Part shown: positions 9,006-16,855 of the stretch, one piece after another
Layout of the letters: every line of letters starts with the position of its first letter
How positions within the stretch are numbered: the first letter of the stretch is position 1
DNA from: Candidatus Parcubacteria bacterium
GTDB taxonomy: Bacteria; Patescibacteriota; Minisyncoccia; Minisyncoccales; JAGLUP01
Assembly: GCA_023134715.1 (NCBI GenBank)
Contig: JAGLUP010000002.1
Span: 124,001 to 188,000 of the forward strand
DNA: 64,000 nt
Reading direction: 5' to 3'
Translations under genes and position numbers: made by a program
Notes under the pieces: generated by a model
Told to the model about the DNA's origin: nothing
What the model saw: the letters and a program-made list of their open reading frames with translations, nothing else
Databases searched by the model: none

Positions 9006-9212
9006 AAAAACAAAAGAGAAGGCAAGGTTGAAGCGTTGCTTCCTAAAAGGGTAATTGTGCTTCCTTTGTGAAGTATTATCACAAAGCAAAGACAGAACAA
9101 GAACCTCTCCTCCCTTCCTATTATTTTTTTTAAAACTTTTCTCTTTCTTTATTTTTTCGAGTCCATAAACTGTGGGGTTGTGGGTTGGAAAAAGGTAAAA
9201 TAAAAAATAAAT
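9006..9212 (+). other. Structured 3' region with repeats, gene-free
   Basis: It holds nested inverted repeats: GAAGG/CCTTC and AGGTT/AACCT outer arms, inner hairpins GAAGC-gtt-GCTTC and CTTTGTGA/TCACAAAG, then a T-run (about 9121-9130). This is a branched terminator-like RNA or a small ncRNA. It is followed by the second copies of the 3' repeat segments (9138-9161 and 9173-9194). Confidence 0.45.
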
Positions 9213-11279
9213 TTATTCGTTGACTATGATGGTTATTGTTTGCCGGGAGCTATTAGCGCTCTCGGCTTTTATTTTGTATAATCCGATTTCTTGAGGAATA
9301 AAAATAGCGGTCTGGCCTTGGTCTAAAAATTTTCCATCAAGAATCCACTTAACTCTTTCTTTAGCTTTTAAAATTATTTTTGTGTTATTTTCCAGCAAGA
9401 AAGTATCTCCATGATGAGGACTTAAGATTAAATCAAAATCTTGTTCTTTTAAAATGTTTTGTGATTTTTCATAATCATCATTTGGTAGACCATATTCAAT
9501 ATCAATGCCATTGTAAAATTCTTCTAAAAGATTAAATTCAAAAGGAGTTTTTTTATTATATTCTGAATTAAGAAGCAACTCCATTGTCTCTGCCCATATC
9601 CTGCCCGCGCCAACTTGGCCAGTAATGCTTTCCATTGGCGTATTATCAGCGTTTCCCACCCATACGCCGACTAAAAAATCAGGGGTGTAACCAATTACCC
9701 AACTGTCGTGAAAATCCCGGGAAGTCCCGGTTTTTAGAGCGTAATTTTTCTGAAATAAATTAAAATCGCTTTTTAATCCGAATTGCTCAATGCCTGTTTT
9801 TCTATCGTTTAAAATTATATTAATTAACTGAATATATTCCGGCTCGGTTATTTTTTTTGGTAAAGATAAACTATTATTATTTTGAAAAATTTTCAATTCT
9901 TTTAAAATTCCATTGTTAGGGAAGATAGTGAAATATTTGGCTAAATCTAATAAGCTCATTTCTAATGACCCAAGAGCTATTCCCAGTTGATAATTATTTA
10001 AATCTTGAACCGGTTTAATCTCTAATTCTTTTTCTAAAAAATTATAAAAATTTTCTAATTCAATGTATTCCAAAACCTTTACTGCTGGAACGTTTAAACT
10101 ATTACTTAAAGCGTAATGCAGGTTCACTTCGCCGCGATATTTATAATCAAAATTTTTAGGATAAAGAGGAAAGCCGATAGCAGTAATATATTTATATTCT
10201 CTGTCATCCACTAAAGTATAAGGCCTTAAACCTTTTTCAAACGCTTTGAGATAAATAAAGGGTTTAATGGTTGAACCAATGGGTCTTGGCTTTGTCAACA
10301 TATTAATTTGATTTCCTGATTCAAAAGATTTTGGAGCAGGCGAACCAATTAAAGCCAATAATTCACTCTCCGGAAGTTTAATTATGACAACAGCTCCGCT
10401 GTTAGCGTTTTTTGGTTTTAAATCTTGTATATTTCTTTTGACAATTTCTCTTATTTTCTCAGTTAGCTGTTTATCTATGGTTGCTTGCTGGATTTGAGAA
10501 TGATTATTAATTAAATCTTGAAGCTCAAAATAAGAATCGCTGGAATGAGAATATTTTTGCATATTTTCTTTTATAACAAAAACGTCTTGAAAAATAATAC
10601 TTTGGCTGTCTGTATTTAATCTTTGAGTTAAGAATAAAGCAATTTCTTTATTTTTAATTTTGGCTGGATTATTTTGAGTAGGACTGCTGATACTCGCAAG
10701 GAGCTGTAGAATCTGTCCTTGAGTTAGCATGTCCGGCGATAAATTAAAATAAAGCTGGCTTGCCTCTGACAATCCCTGAACCTGATTTCCAAAATAAATA
10801 GAATTAGCATACATTTTTAAAATAGTTTCTTTGCTTTGGAAAATTTCTAAACTTAAGCTATAAAATGCCTCAATAATTTTATTTTTTAAATTTCTGTCTG
10901 ATTCTTTTTCTAAAAGAATTTTTACTATTTGCTGGGTAATAGTGCTGGAAGCTCTTTTCCTGCCAAAATTAAAATACCCCAAGCCAGCTTGAAACGCGGC
11001 CCAGGGATTAACGCCAAAATGATAATAGAAATACCTGTCTTCTTTTTCAATTAAAAGTTTTTTAAATTCAGAAGGAACTTCATCTAAATATTCAGCCCAA
11101 TATCCTTTTTTGTTTGGTTTAATAAAAATTATTTCTCCTGCTCTGTCTTTGATTATTATAGAATTTTGCTGATTATAAACATCTATTAATTGTTTTTGCG
11201 CGACATAAGCAAATATCAAAAAACAGGCAAAACCAATGCCTAAAATTATTAAAAATGTTTTGAAATTATATTTCAGCAT
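9213..11279 (-). CDS. Bifunctional penicillin-binding protein, PBP1C-like
   Basis: 688 residues. An N-terminal membrane anchor (about 8-27) is followed by a glycosyltransferase-51 domain (EDRYFYYHFGVNPW, then RKRASSTITQQ) that polymerises lipid II. The transpeptidase domain has Ser336 in GSTIKPF (SxxK), SNSLN (SxN) and KTG at residues 516-518. The C-terminal part resembles the PBP1C extension. It acts outside the membrane in peptidoglycan synthesis. Its ATG lies 48 bp from the divergent L,D-transpeptidase fusion gene, with a -10-like TATAAT 14 nt upstream, so the two envelope genes share a divergent promoter region. Confidence 0.9.
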   Translation of the reverse strand: MLKYNFKTFLIILGIGFACFLIFAYVAQKQLIDVYNQQNSIIIKDRAGEIIFIKPNKKGYWAEYLDEVPSEFKKLLIEKEDRYFYYHFGVNPWAAFQAGLGYFNFGRKRASSTITQQIVKILLEKESDRNLKNKIIEAFYSLSLEIFQSKETILKMYANSIYFGNQVQGLSEASQLYFNLSPDMLTQGQILQLLASISSPTQNNPAKIKNKEIALFLTQRLNTDSQSIIFQDVFVIKENMQKYSHSSDSYFELQDLINNHSQIQQATIDKQLTEKIREIVKRNIQDLKPKNANSGAVVIIKLPESELLALIGSPAPKSFESGNQINMLTKPRPIGSTIKPFIYLKAFEKGLRPYTLVDDREYKYITAIGFPLYPKNFDYKYRGEVNLHYALSNSLNVPAVKVLEYIELENFYNFLEKELEIKPVQDLNNYQLGIALGSLEMSLLDLAKYFTIFPNNGILKELKIFQNNNSLSLPKKITEPEYIQLINIILNDRKTGIEQFGLKSDFNLFQKNYALKTGTSRDFHDSWVIGYTPDFLVGVWVGNADNTPMESITGQVGAGRIWAETMELLLNSEYNKKTPFEFNLLEEFYNGIDIEYGLPNDDYEKSQNILKEQDFDLILSPHHGDTFLLENNTKIILKAKERVKWILDGKFLDQGQTAIFIPQEIGLYKIKAESANSSRQTITIIVNE

Positions 11280-11327
11280 ATTCAGGCACTTTCATTATAT
11301 TTCAAATTTCTGCTATAATCAAATAAT
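11280..11327. promoter_or_regulatory. Divergent promoter region
   Basis: On the plus strand TATAAT is 8 nt before ATG 11328, indicating a leaderless mRNA. On the minus strand TATAAT is 14 nt before ATG 11279. No ribosome-binding motif is visible for either gene. Confidence 0.55.
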
Positions 11328-12722
11328 ATGAACTGGAAATATATTTTAATTATAATGATTTTAGCTTCTGCGGCTGGGTGGGGGATTTTAGCTTCTAAAA
11401 AACAAGCGGCAAGAGAGATAGATGCTCCTGCTTATGTTTTAGATATAAAAAAGCCGGCCGGCACTGAAAGGGGCGAGCATTCTGGACGGGAAGAAAAATT
11501 AGTTGAGCTTAAATTATTTGATGAAATAAGGCAGGAATTAATTTTTAAAAAAACAGATTTTCTGGAAATTAATCTTGCAGAGATGAAGATAACTCTTTAC
11601 AAAGAAGGCCTTGCGGAAAAAAAAGTTTCTATTTTAACCAAAGGAGACCCTCAGAGCTGGGGAGGATCAGCTGCTGGATTATACAAAATTATGTCCGGCA
11701 ATAAATCCAGTTTTTCAATTGTCTCAGACGTTTATATGCCATACGCTCTTCGTTATTACGGAAAATATTATCTTCACGGAGAGCCATATTATTCTTGGGG
11801 AGAAAAACTAATCTCTTCGGTTTCTGGAGGATGTCTCCGTTTGGAAAACAAAGACGCGAAAACTATTTATGAATTAACCGAAATAAATATGCCTGTTTTA
11901 GTGATAGACAAAAAAAGAGATTTTTATGAATATCCAAACGAAAAAATATCTAAGCTTCCAAAGCTTTCCGCTCAAAGTTATTTAGCCGCAGACATGGATT
12001 CAGGATATATCCTGGCTGAAAAAAAATCTGAAGAACAACTGCCAATAGCTTCTTTGACCAAGCTGATGACAGCTGTGGTTTTAGCTGAAAATATTGATTT
12101 AAGAAAATCTATTTTAATAAAGGAAGAAATGCTTAAAGCATATGGATCTTCTGACGGATTAACAGCTGGTAAAAGATTTAGAGTAGTAGAATTATTTTAT
12201 CCGCTTTTAACAGAATCATCTAATAATGCGGCTGAAGTTCTTAGTTATTTTTTAGGCGAAGAAAAAACTATTAGGTTGATGAACGAAAAAACCAAATCTA
12301 TTTTAATGGAGCAGACAAGATTTGTTGATACCTCTGGCTTTGGTTCTGAAAATATTAGCACTGCCAAAGACCTATTTTATTTAGGCAGATATATTTTAAA
12401 TAATCGTCCTCCTGTTTTAAAAATAACCAGAGGAGGAGAAGTTCAAAGTTTTGGAAAAATAAATTTTGAAATTAAAAATTTATGGAATAAAAACATTTTT
12501 GGCAATGATGCAACCTTTATTGGAGGAAAAACCGGTTTTATTGAAGAGTCTAAAAATACAGGTCTTTTTATTTTCCGTTTTACAGACAAAAACAATAATG
12601 AACGCAATATAGCAATTATTCTTTTGGGTTCTGAAAATATTAAAAGCGATACCCAAAAAATTTACATCTGGCTCCAAAATAATTACTTTGTAAAACAAGA
12701 CCTTGCTTTTAATGAAAAATAA
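11328..12722 (+). CDS. Fusion of L,D-transpeptidase (YkuD) and D,D-carboxypeptidase (S11)
   Basis: 464 residues. An N-terminal membrane anchor (about 4-22) precedes a YkuD domain with HGEPYYSWG and SGGCLRL, catalytic Cys169. Its natural role is 3-3 cross-linking or protein anchoring. The second domain is a peptidase-S11 D,D-carboxypeptidase with Ser242 in SLTK, ESSNNAAE (SxN) and GGKTGFIEE (KTG). All catalytic motifs of both halves are present, so one chain could both trim pentapeptides and use the resulting tetrapeptides. The downstream FKBP isomerase follows 16 bp later. Translation is probably leaderless. Confidence 0.88.
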   Translation: MNWKYILIIMILASAAGWGILASKKQAAREIDAPAYVLDIKKPAGTERGEHSGREEKLVELKLFDEIRQELIFKKTDFLEINLAEMKITLYKEGLAEKKVSILTKGDPQSWGGSAAGLYKIMSGNKSSFSIVSDVYMPYALRYYGKYYLHGEPYYSWGEKLISSVSGGCLRLENKDAKTIYELTEINMPVLVIDKKRDFYEYPNEKISKLPKLSAQSYLAADMDSGYILAEKKSEEQLPIASLTKLMTAVVLAENIDLRKSILIKEEMLKAYGSSDGLTAGKRFRVVELFYPLLTESSNNAAEVLSYFLGEEKTIRLMNEKTKSILMEQTRFVDTSGFGSENISTAKDLFYLGRYILNNRPPVLKITRGGEVQSFGKINFEIKNLWNKNIFGNDATFIGGKTGFIEESKNTGLFIFRFTDKNNNERNIAIILLGSENIKSDTQKIYIWLQNNYFVKQDLAFNEK

Positions 12723-12738
12723 AGTAAAATAGAGGTAT

Positions 12739-13215
12739 ATGAAAAAAGTTATCCCGTCAATCATTTTTTTAATCGCTGTTATTTTTATTTTTTATTTTCT
12801 ATCTCAAAATTTAGATAATAAAATTACAGAGAATAATCAGCCGCAAGAAATGGAATTAAATAATGAATTAGATAATAATAAATCTGAAGATTTAAAAATA
12901 GAAATCTTAAAACAGGGGACCGGGCAGGAAGCTAAAAATGGAGACAGGGTTACCGTGCATTATACCGGGACTTTAGAAGATGGAACAAAATTTGACTCAA
13001 GTTTAGACAGGGAACAGCCATTTGTTTTCACATTAGGAGCCGGAGAAGTTATAAAGGGCTGGGATTTGGGTGTTTTGGGAATGAAAAAAGAAGAAAAACG
13101 AAAATTAATAATTCCGTCAGAGCTTGGGTACGGCGAGAGAGGCGCGGCTGGCGGAGCAATACCTCCAAACGCAACTCTTATTTTCGAAGTTGAACTTTTG
13201 AGCATTCACAAATGA
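12739..13215 (+). CDS. FKBP-type peptidyl-prolyl isomerase
   Basis: 158 residues: an N-terminal membrane segment (about 4-21), a short acidic/Asn-rich linker, then one FKBP domain ([55 protein letters not shown]). The protein catalyses Xaa-Pro isomerisation and acts as a folding helper, here tethered outside the membrane beside cell-wall enzymes. A TAAAAT box lies 8 nt before ATG. The stop overlaps the next start by 4 bp. Confidence 0.92.
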   Translation: MKKVIPSIIFLIAVIFIFYFLSQNLDNKITENNQPQEMELNNELDNNKSEDLKIEILKQGTGQEAKNGDRVTVHYTGTLEDGTKFDSSLDREQPFVFTLGAGEVIKGWDLGVLGMKKEEKRKLIIPSELGYGERGAAGGAIPPNATLIFEVELLSIHK

Positions 13216-14420
13216 TTGAATATATAATATTATTTTTTTTAATTTTGCTTTCGGCTTTTTTTTCTTGTTCAGAAACAGCCCTGTTTTCGCTTAGCCCTGT
13301 CAAAGTAAGAATGATGATGGAGCAAAAGAAAAAAGGAGCAGGCATTTTATATAAATTAAAGCGAAATCCGAGAAAATTAATTGTTACTATACTATTGGGA
13401 AATAATGTAGTAAACATTGCCGCTTCCGCTTTAGCAACTATAATATCTACGGAATTATTTGGTTCTCAAGGAGTCGGAATCGCCATAGGCATAATGACTC
13501 TTCTAATCTTGGTTTTTGGCGAAATTATTCCTAAATCAATGGCAGTGGCAAAAGCGGAAAAAATATCTTTGATCATCGCCAAACCGATTTCATTTATTAT
13601 GTATCTATTGTGGCCATTTGTTTGGATTCTTGAACAAACAGCAAAAATGATTAGCTCAACACAAGTCCTGGTTTCAGAAGAAGAAATAAAAACTATGGCA
13701 ATGATGGGTTTAGAATCCGGGATAATAAAAAAACAAGAAGAAAAAATTATTGAAAGAGCTGTTGAATTCGCTGATATTAACACAGAGGATGTTATGACTC
13801 CAAGAATTGATATGTTTTGCTTAAACGGCAAATTAAATTTAGATGAAGCCCTGTCAGACATCATCGCGAGTCCATTCAGCAGAATTCCCATCTACATAGA
13901 AGATAAAGATAATATAATAGGAATTTTATATGTTAAAGATGTTTTAAAACATATAGCTGAAAAAGACAGAAATATTAAATTGGCTCAACTGACAAAAAAA
14001 CCATTTATTGTTCCGGAAAAAATGAGCATCAATAAGCTGTTCAAAGAATTCCAATATAAACATATTCATATTGCCATTGTGGTCAATGAACATGGGGAGG
14101 TGGTTGGAGTAACAACAATGGAAGATTTGTTGGAAGAATTAGTGGGAGAAATTATAGATGAATCAGACCTTAACAAAGAATTAATTATGCGCATAGACAA
14201 AAAAACTATTTTAGTTGATGGAGACACTGAAATAGACGACATTAATGATTTTTTTAATATTAAACTCCCCGGAAAAATTACAGACACAATCAGCGCTGTA
14301 ATTTTAGAAAAAATACAAAAAATTCCTCAAAAAGGCGAAAAAATTAAAATTAATAATTTTACTCTCACTGTTGAAGCTGTTACGCCAAGAGAAATAAAAA
14401 AAGTTAAAATTGAAAAATAA
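13212..14420 (+). CDS. CNNM/CorC-HlyC family membrane protein with CBS pair
   Basis: 402 residues with the domain order DUF21 membrane domain ([36 protein letters not shown]), two CBS domains ([10 protein letters not shown]..., [29 protein letters not shown]) and a C-terminal CorC/HlyC domain. The family includes Mg2+/Na+-linked exporters. The ion is not shown by the sequence. The start overlaps the FKBP stop (ATGA), implying translational coupling. Confidence 0.9.
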   Translation: MIEYIILFFLILLSAFFSCSETALFSLSPVKVRMMMEQKKKGAGILYKLKRNPRKLIVTILLGNNVVNIAASALATIISTELFGSQGVGIAIGIMTLLILVFGEIIPKSMAVAKAEKISLIIAKPISFIMYLLWPFVWILEQTAKMISSTQVLVSEEEIKTMAMMGLESGIIKKQEEKIIERAVEFADINTEDVMTPRIDMFCLNGKLNLDEALSDIIASPFSRIPIYIEDKDNIIGILYVKDVLKHIAEKDRNIKLAQLTKKPFIVPEKMSINKLFKEFQYKHIHIAIVVNEHGEVVGVTTMEDLLEELVGEIIDESDLNKELIMRIDKKTILVDGDTEIDDINDFFNIKLPGKITDTISAVILEKIQKIPQKGEKIKINNFTLTVEAVTPREIKKVKIEK

Positions 14421-14444
14421 TTATTACTAACTTATTTTAATCCG

Positions 14445-14476
14445 TAACAAATCTCGCCGATCGGCGAGATTTGTTA
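14445..14476. repeat. CGATCG-centred palindrome, family 1
   Basis: TAACAAATCTCGCC-GATC-GGCGAGATTTGTTA, perfect over 32 nt and identical to 28396-28427. A variant with AGGTC arms is at 15578-15615. It sits between a core operon and an SD-type gene. It may act as a terminator or insulator, although the following T-run is weak. Confidence 0.75.
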
Positions 14477-14516
14477 TGTTTTGTGCGTTTAATAGTCGAG
14501 TTTTGAATTATTTAAT

Positions 14517-14647
14517 TTGACAAACAGCATATTATTTGTTATTGTTAGAATAACAATAAACGATGAGTGATAGAAAAAGTTAAATTTAACTTTTCTTAAA
14601 CGAGTTCATTGTAAATAAAATAATGAAATGAAAAAGGAGGTAATAAA
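14517..14647 (+). promoter_or_regulatory. Promoter and structured leader of the HbpS-like gene
   Basis: TTGACA (14517) and TATTGT (14540), spacer 17. The leader contains the palindrome AAAAGTTAAATTTAACTTTT inside a closing stem ACAAT/ATTGT, an arrangement also found in the 15636-15742 leader. The ribosome-binding site is AAAGGAGGT, a canonical motif that does not match this organism's altered 16S tail. Confidence 0.6.
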
Positions 14648-15139
14648 ATGGGTAAAAGAGTGGATAAAGAAATTGCAAATATGGATAAAAAAATAGAAAC
14701 GGATGTTTCTGATATTTCTACAGAAGCGGCAGAGGAAATAATTAGAAAATTTATAAGAGAAGAGTGGATGCGCGCAACGAAAGAAGCTGGAGAAAATGAG
14801 TTCGACATGGTGAAACATAAAGAAAAAAAACCCGTTGCCATGGCAATAGTAGATAGAAACGGCAAGCTAAAAGCTTTCATTAGTCTGGATGGAACAATTC
14901 CAACGGCTTCGGAACAGAGTATTCTTAAGGCCTACGAAACTTTTACATTTAGGGCAAATGCCATGTATTTCTCTAATGGAGGAATTCTGGTAAAAAATAC
15001 CAAAGGTCAAGTTATCGGAGCGATAGGAGTGAACGGTAGAGACTCAATGCGAGAAAACCATGAATTAGCTATCCTTGCCCTGGAGATATTTGAAAGCTTT
15101 CAACGCACTATAAAAATGAAAATTAGAAACCAAAAATAA
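14648..15139 (+). CDS. HbpS/GlcG (DUF336)-like protein
   Basis: 163 residues. Residues about 60-150 match the GlcG/HbpS fold (VAMAIVDRNGKLKAFISLDG, SILKAYETF, NGGILVKNTKGQVIGAIGV). Relatives bind heme or sit beside oxidases; a precise role is not visible. The N-terminal 50 residues are charged and helical and lack a signal peptide, so it is cytoplasmic. The unit is self-contained: own promoter, leader and terminator. The start is fixed by GGAGG 8 nt upstream. Confidence 0.75.
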   Translation: MGKRVDKEIANMDKKIETDVSDISTEAAEEIIRKFIREEWMRATKEAGENEFDMVKHKEKKPVAMAIVDRNGKLKAFISLDGTIPTASEQSILKAYETFTFRANAMYFSNGGILVKNTKGQVIGAIGVNGRDSMRENHELAILALEIFESFQRTIKMKIRNQK

Positions 15140-15154
15140 GGTTTCTCTTTTTTT
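15125..15154 (+). terminator. Rho-independent terminator
   Basis: AGAAACC/GGTTTCT hairpin followed by TCTTTTTTT. The left arm overlaps the last codons of the HbpS-like gene. Confidence 0.8.
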
Positions 15155-15179
15155 ATTTTGTAAAAATAAAATCAGCAAA

Positions 15180-15220
15180 CCGGCTTTTAGTAAAGGCGGT
15201 TTTTTGGTAGAATAAAGATA
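15180..15220 (+). promoter_or_regulatory. Fused terminator and leaderless promoter
   Basis: A hairpin with TAGT loop and T-run is followed by TAGAAT (15208-15213), 7 nt before ATG. Sequence and spacing are almost the same as at 237-276 and 16211-16251. Confidence 0.65.
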
Positions 15221-15562
15221 ATGAAAAAATATACATTACTTATTAGAAAAGAAGATAAAGAAATATTTAATTCAATAAAAAGCGGGGATAAAATAATAGA
15301 AACTCGCGCTGCGACTAAAAAATATCAGAACATTAAAAATGGAGATATTTTAGTTTTTGTATGCGAAAAAGAAAAAATTGAGAAAGAAGTAGATACAGTA
15401 AATTTTTTCAAAAACATAGAAGATATGCTAAAGATTATTAATTTTAAAAAAATAATTCCATTTGCTTTTTCAAAAAAAGAAATAAAAAATATTCTTTATA
15501 GTTTTCCAAATAATCGTGAAAAAATAGAAAAATTTGGATTGATTGCGTTAGAATTAAAATAA
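15221..15562 (+). CDS. ASCH-domain-like protein
   Basis: 113 residues matching the small PUA-like ASCH fold: an N-terminal strand followed by IKSGDKIIETRAATKKYQNIKNGDILVFVC, the typical GxKxxExR and IxxGDxIxF pattern. ASCH proteins bind RNA or modified nucleosides in several known cases. The substrate here is unknown. The mRNA is probably leaderless. Confidence 0.6.
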   Translation: MKKYTLLIRKEDKEIFNSIKSGDKIIETRAATKKYQNIKNGDILVFVCEKEKIEKEVDTVNFFKNIEDMLKIINFKKIIPFAFSKKEIKNILYSFPNNREKIEKFGLIALELK

Positions 15563-15577
15563 TATGCTAATTTAAAT

Positions 15578-15615
15578 CCGTAACAAATCAGGTCGATCGA
15601 CCTGATTTGTTACGG
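15578..15615. repeat. CGATCG-centred palindrome, family 1 variant
   Basis: CCGTAACAAATCAGGTC-GATC and its complement form a perfect 38-nt palindrome. Compared with 14445-14476, both arms carry matching changes (TCGCC to AGGTC and complement), so pairing is maintained. Confidence 0.75.
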
Positions 15616-15635
15616 TTTGATTAAAGAGTTTTTAT

Positions 15636-15742
15636 TTGACAAAATTGTGTTAATGTAATATATTTAAAATAACAATGGAGGATGAAAAAGCTGAAATTCA
15701 GTTTTTTTAAGTGAGTTCATTGAAAAAAGGGTGATTAAAAAA
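15636..15742 (+). promoter_or_regulatory. Promoter and structured leader of the 15743 gene
   Basis: TTGACA (15636), spacer 17, TATATT (15659). The leader has CAATG/CATTG closing arms around a CTGAAATTCAG hairpin and a T-run, then GAGTTCATTG as in the 14517 leader. The ribosome-binding motif is GGGTGATTAA, with GTG 12 nt before ATG. Confidence 0.6.
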
Positions 15743-16129
15743 ATGACTGGAATAATGGCGGGAGAAATAGTAAAAAACATAAAAACAGGAAACATTGGAG
15801 TTGTTGTAGTTGATTCATACAAAGTTTGTGGAGACAACGAAATTCCAGTAGTTTATGAAGGACTTACGGCTTTTTGCGGAACCAATGCTGAAAATTTAAA
15901 AGTTATTAAACCAGAGACTCCAATAGCTGATCCTGAAAAATGTGGAGCAGGTTTAGGTGAAAAATGTTGTATTTTTCTTTCTGTCGACCCAGATGGTTTC
16001 AAATGTGAAAGATTCACTGAGATTAGAAACGATATTCTTTCAAGAAAAGATGAAATGAAAGCAAAAAGACATCCAAAAAAAATGTTTCCCGATTGTTATT
16101 TAGATTCTAAAAATATTGGCAAGGGTTAA
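15743..16129 (+). CDS. Cys-rich hypothetical protein (128 aa), SD-type accessory gene
   Basis: An unrecognised soluble protein with seven Cys, including KCGAGLGEKCC and FKCERF, compatible with metal or Fe-S binding. It starts with a beta-rich segment (GEIVKNIKTGNIGVVVVD). ATG 15743 is preferred over GTG 15731, because GTGATTAA is the ribosome-binding motif. It is monocistronic, with its own promoter and terminator. Confidence 0.65.
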   Translation: MTGIMAGEIVKNIKTGNIGVVVVDSYKVCGDNEIPVVYEGLTAFCGTNAENLKVIKPETPIADPEKCGAGLGEKCCIFLSVDPDGFKCERFTEIRNDILSRKDEMKAKRHPKKMFPDCYLDSKNIGKG

Positions 16130-16145
16130 CTCAAATATATAGAAA

Positions 16146-16180
16146 GGAATATCTAAAAAAGATATTCCGTTTATTTTTTT
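16146..16180 (+). terminator. Rho-independent terminator
   Basis: GGAATATC/GATATTCC stem with seven-base A-rich loop and a GTTTATTTTTTT tail. Confidence 0.8.
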
Positions 16181-16210
16181 AGATTTTTTCTAAAACAAAA
16201 AATTAGCGAT

Positions 16211-16251
16211 CCGCCTTTCAGTAAGGGCGGTTTTTTGGTAGAATAAAGATA
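16211..16251 (+). promoter_or_regulatory. Fused terminator and leaderless promoter
   Basis: CCGCCTTT-CAGT-AAGGGCGG plus T6 is followed by TAGAAT (16239-16244), 7 nt before ATG 16252. This is the clearest of the three copies of the module. Confidence 0.65.
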
Positions 16252-16851
16252 ATGGCTAAATTAAAAAAGCTAATAGAAAAATTTTCAGGAAGCTACATAT
16301 TAATAAGCGTTGTTGGACCGCATGCTGGCGAATTAGAAAAAGAAATATTCCAACGCAAAATTAAAGATATTGATAATGTCGGATTTACGTTTTGGATAAT
16401 TAGATCTTTCCAAGCAAAATTAGAAATGGTACAAACTATTTGCAAAAAAGCAAAAATTGAAAATAAAAATGTATTTTGTATTTTTATTAAACCCTCAATA
16501 AAAGGAGGGGCAACGCCTACAAAAAACAGCTTATCAGCAAAATATTATTCCCAAGATAAAAAGCAATGGAAAAAAATACCAAACAGATTGAGTCCTGTTA
16601 CTGGAAAAATTGACAAGACCAGCTATGCTTTATTATTTAATAAATTAGAATTAATTAGTGATGAAATTGATTTATGGAATTATGCTGATTTTTTTAATCA
16701 AGAAAAACCTATAAGAATATTTCGGGGCGGTTCAACTTTATGCGCAATTAAAAAAGATGTAAAAAACCAAAACAATAAGATTAAATCTCGTTATAGAAAA
16801 ATAATCGCCATTGGAAAACTTTCTAAACCATTTTGCGTCTGGTTAAAATAA
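16252..16851 (+). CDS. Hypothetical protein (199 aa)
   Basis: I do not recognise it. The N-terminal half looks like an alpha/beta fold (SYILISVVGPHAGELEKEIF, NVFCIFIKPS). A middle segment is Lys/Ser-rich, and there is a Gly-containing IFRGGSTLCAIK near the C-terminus. There is no signal peptide. It precedes the helicase-nuclease gene with only a few bases between, so the two may be co-transcribed. A role connected with DNA processing is possible but not shown. Confidence 0.6.
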   Translation: MAKLKKLIEKFSGSYILISVVGPHAGELEKEIFQRKIKDIDNVGFTFWIIRSFQAKLEMVQTICKKAKIENKNVFCIFIKPSIKGGATPTKNSLSAKYYSQDKKQWKKIPNRLSPVTGKIDKTSYALLFNKLELISDEIDLWNYADFFNQEKPIRIFRGGSTLCAIKKDVKNQNNKIKSRYRKIIAIGKLSKPFCVWLK

Positions 16852-16855
16852 TAAA

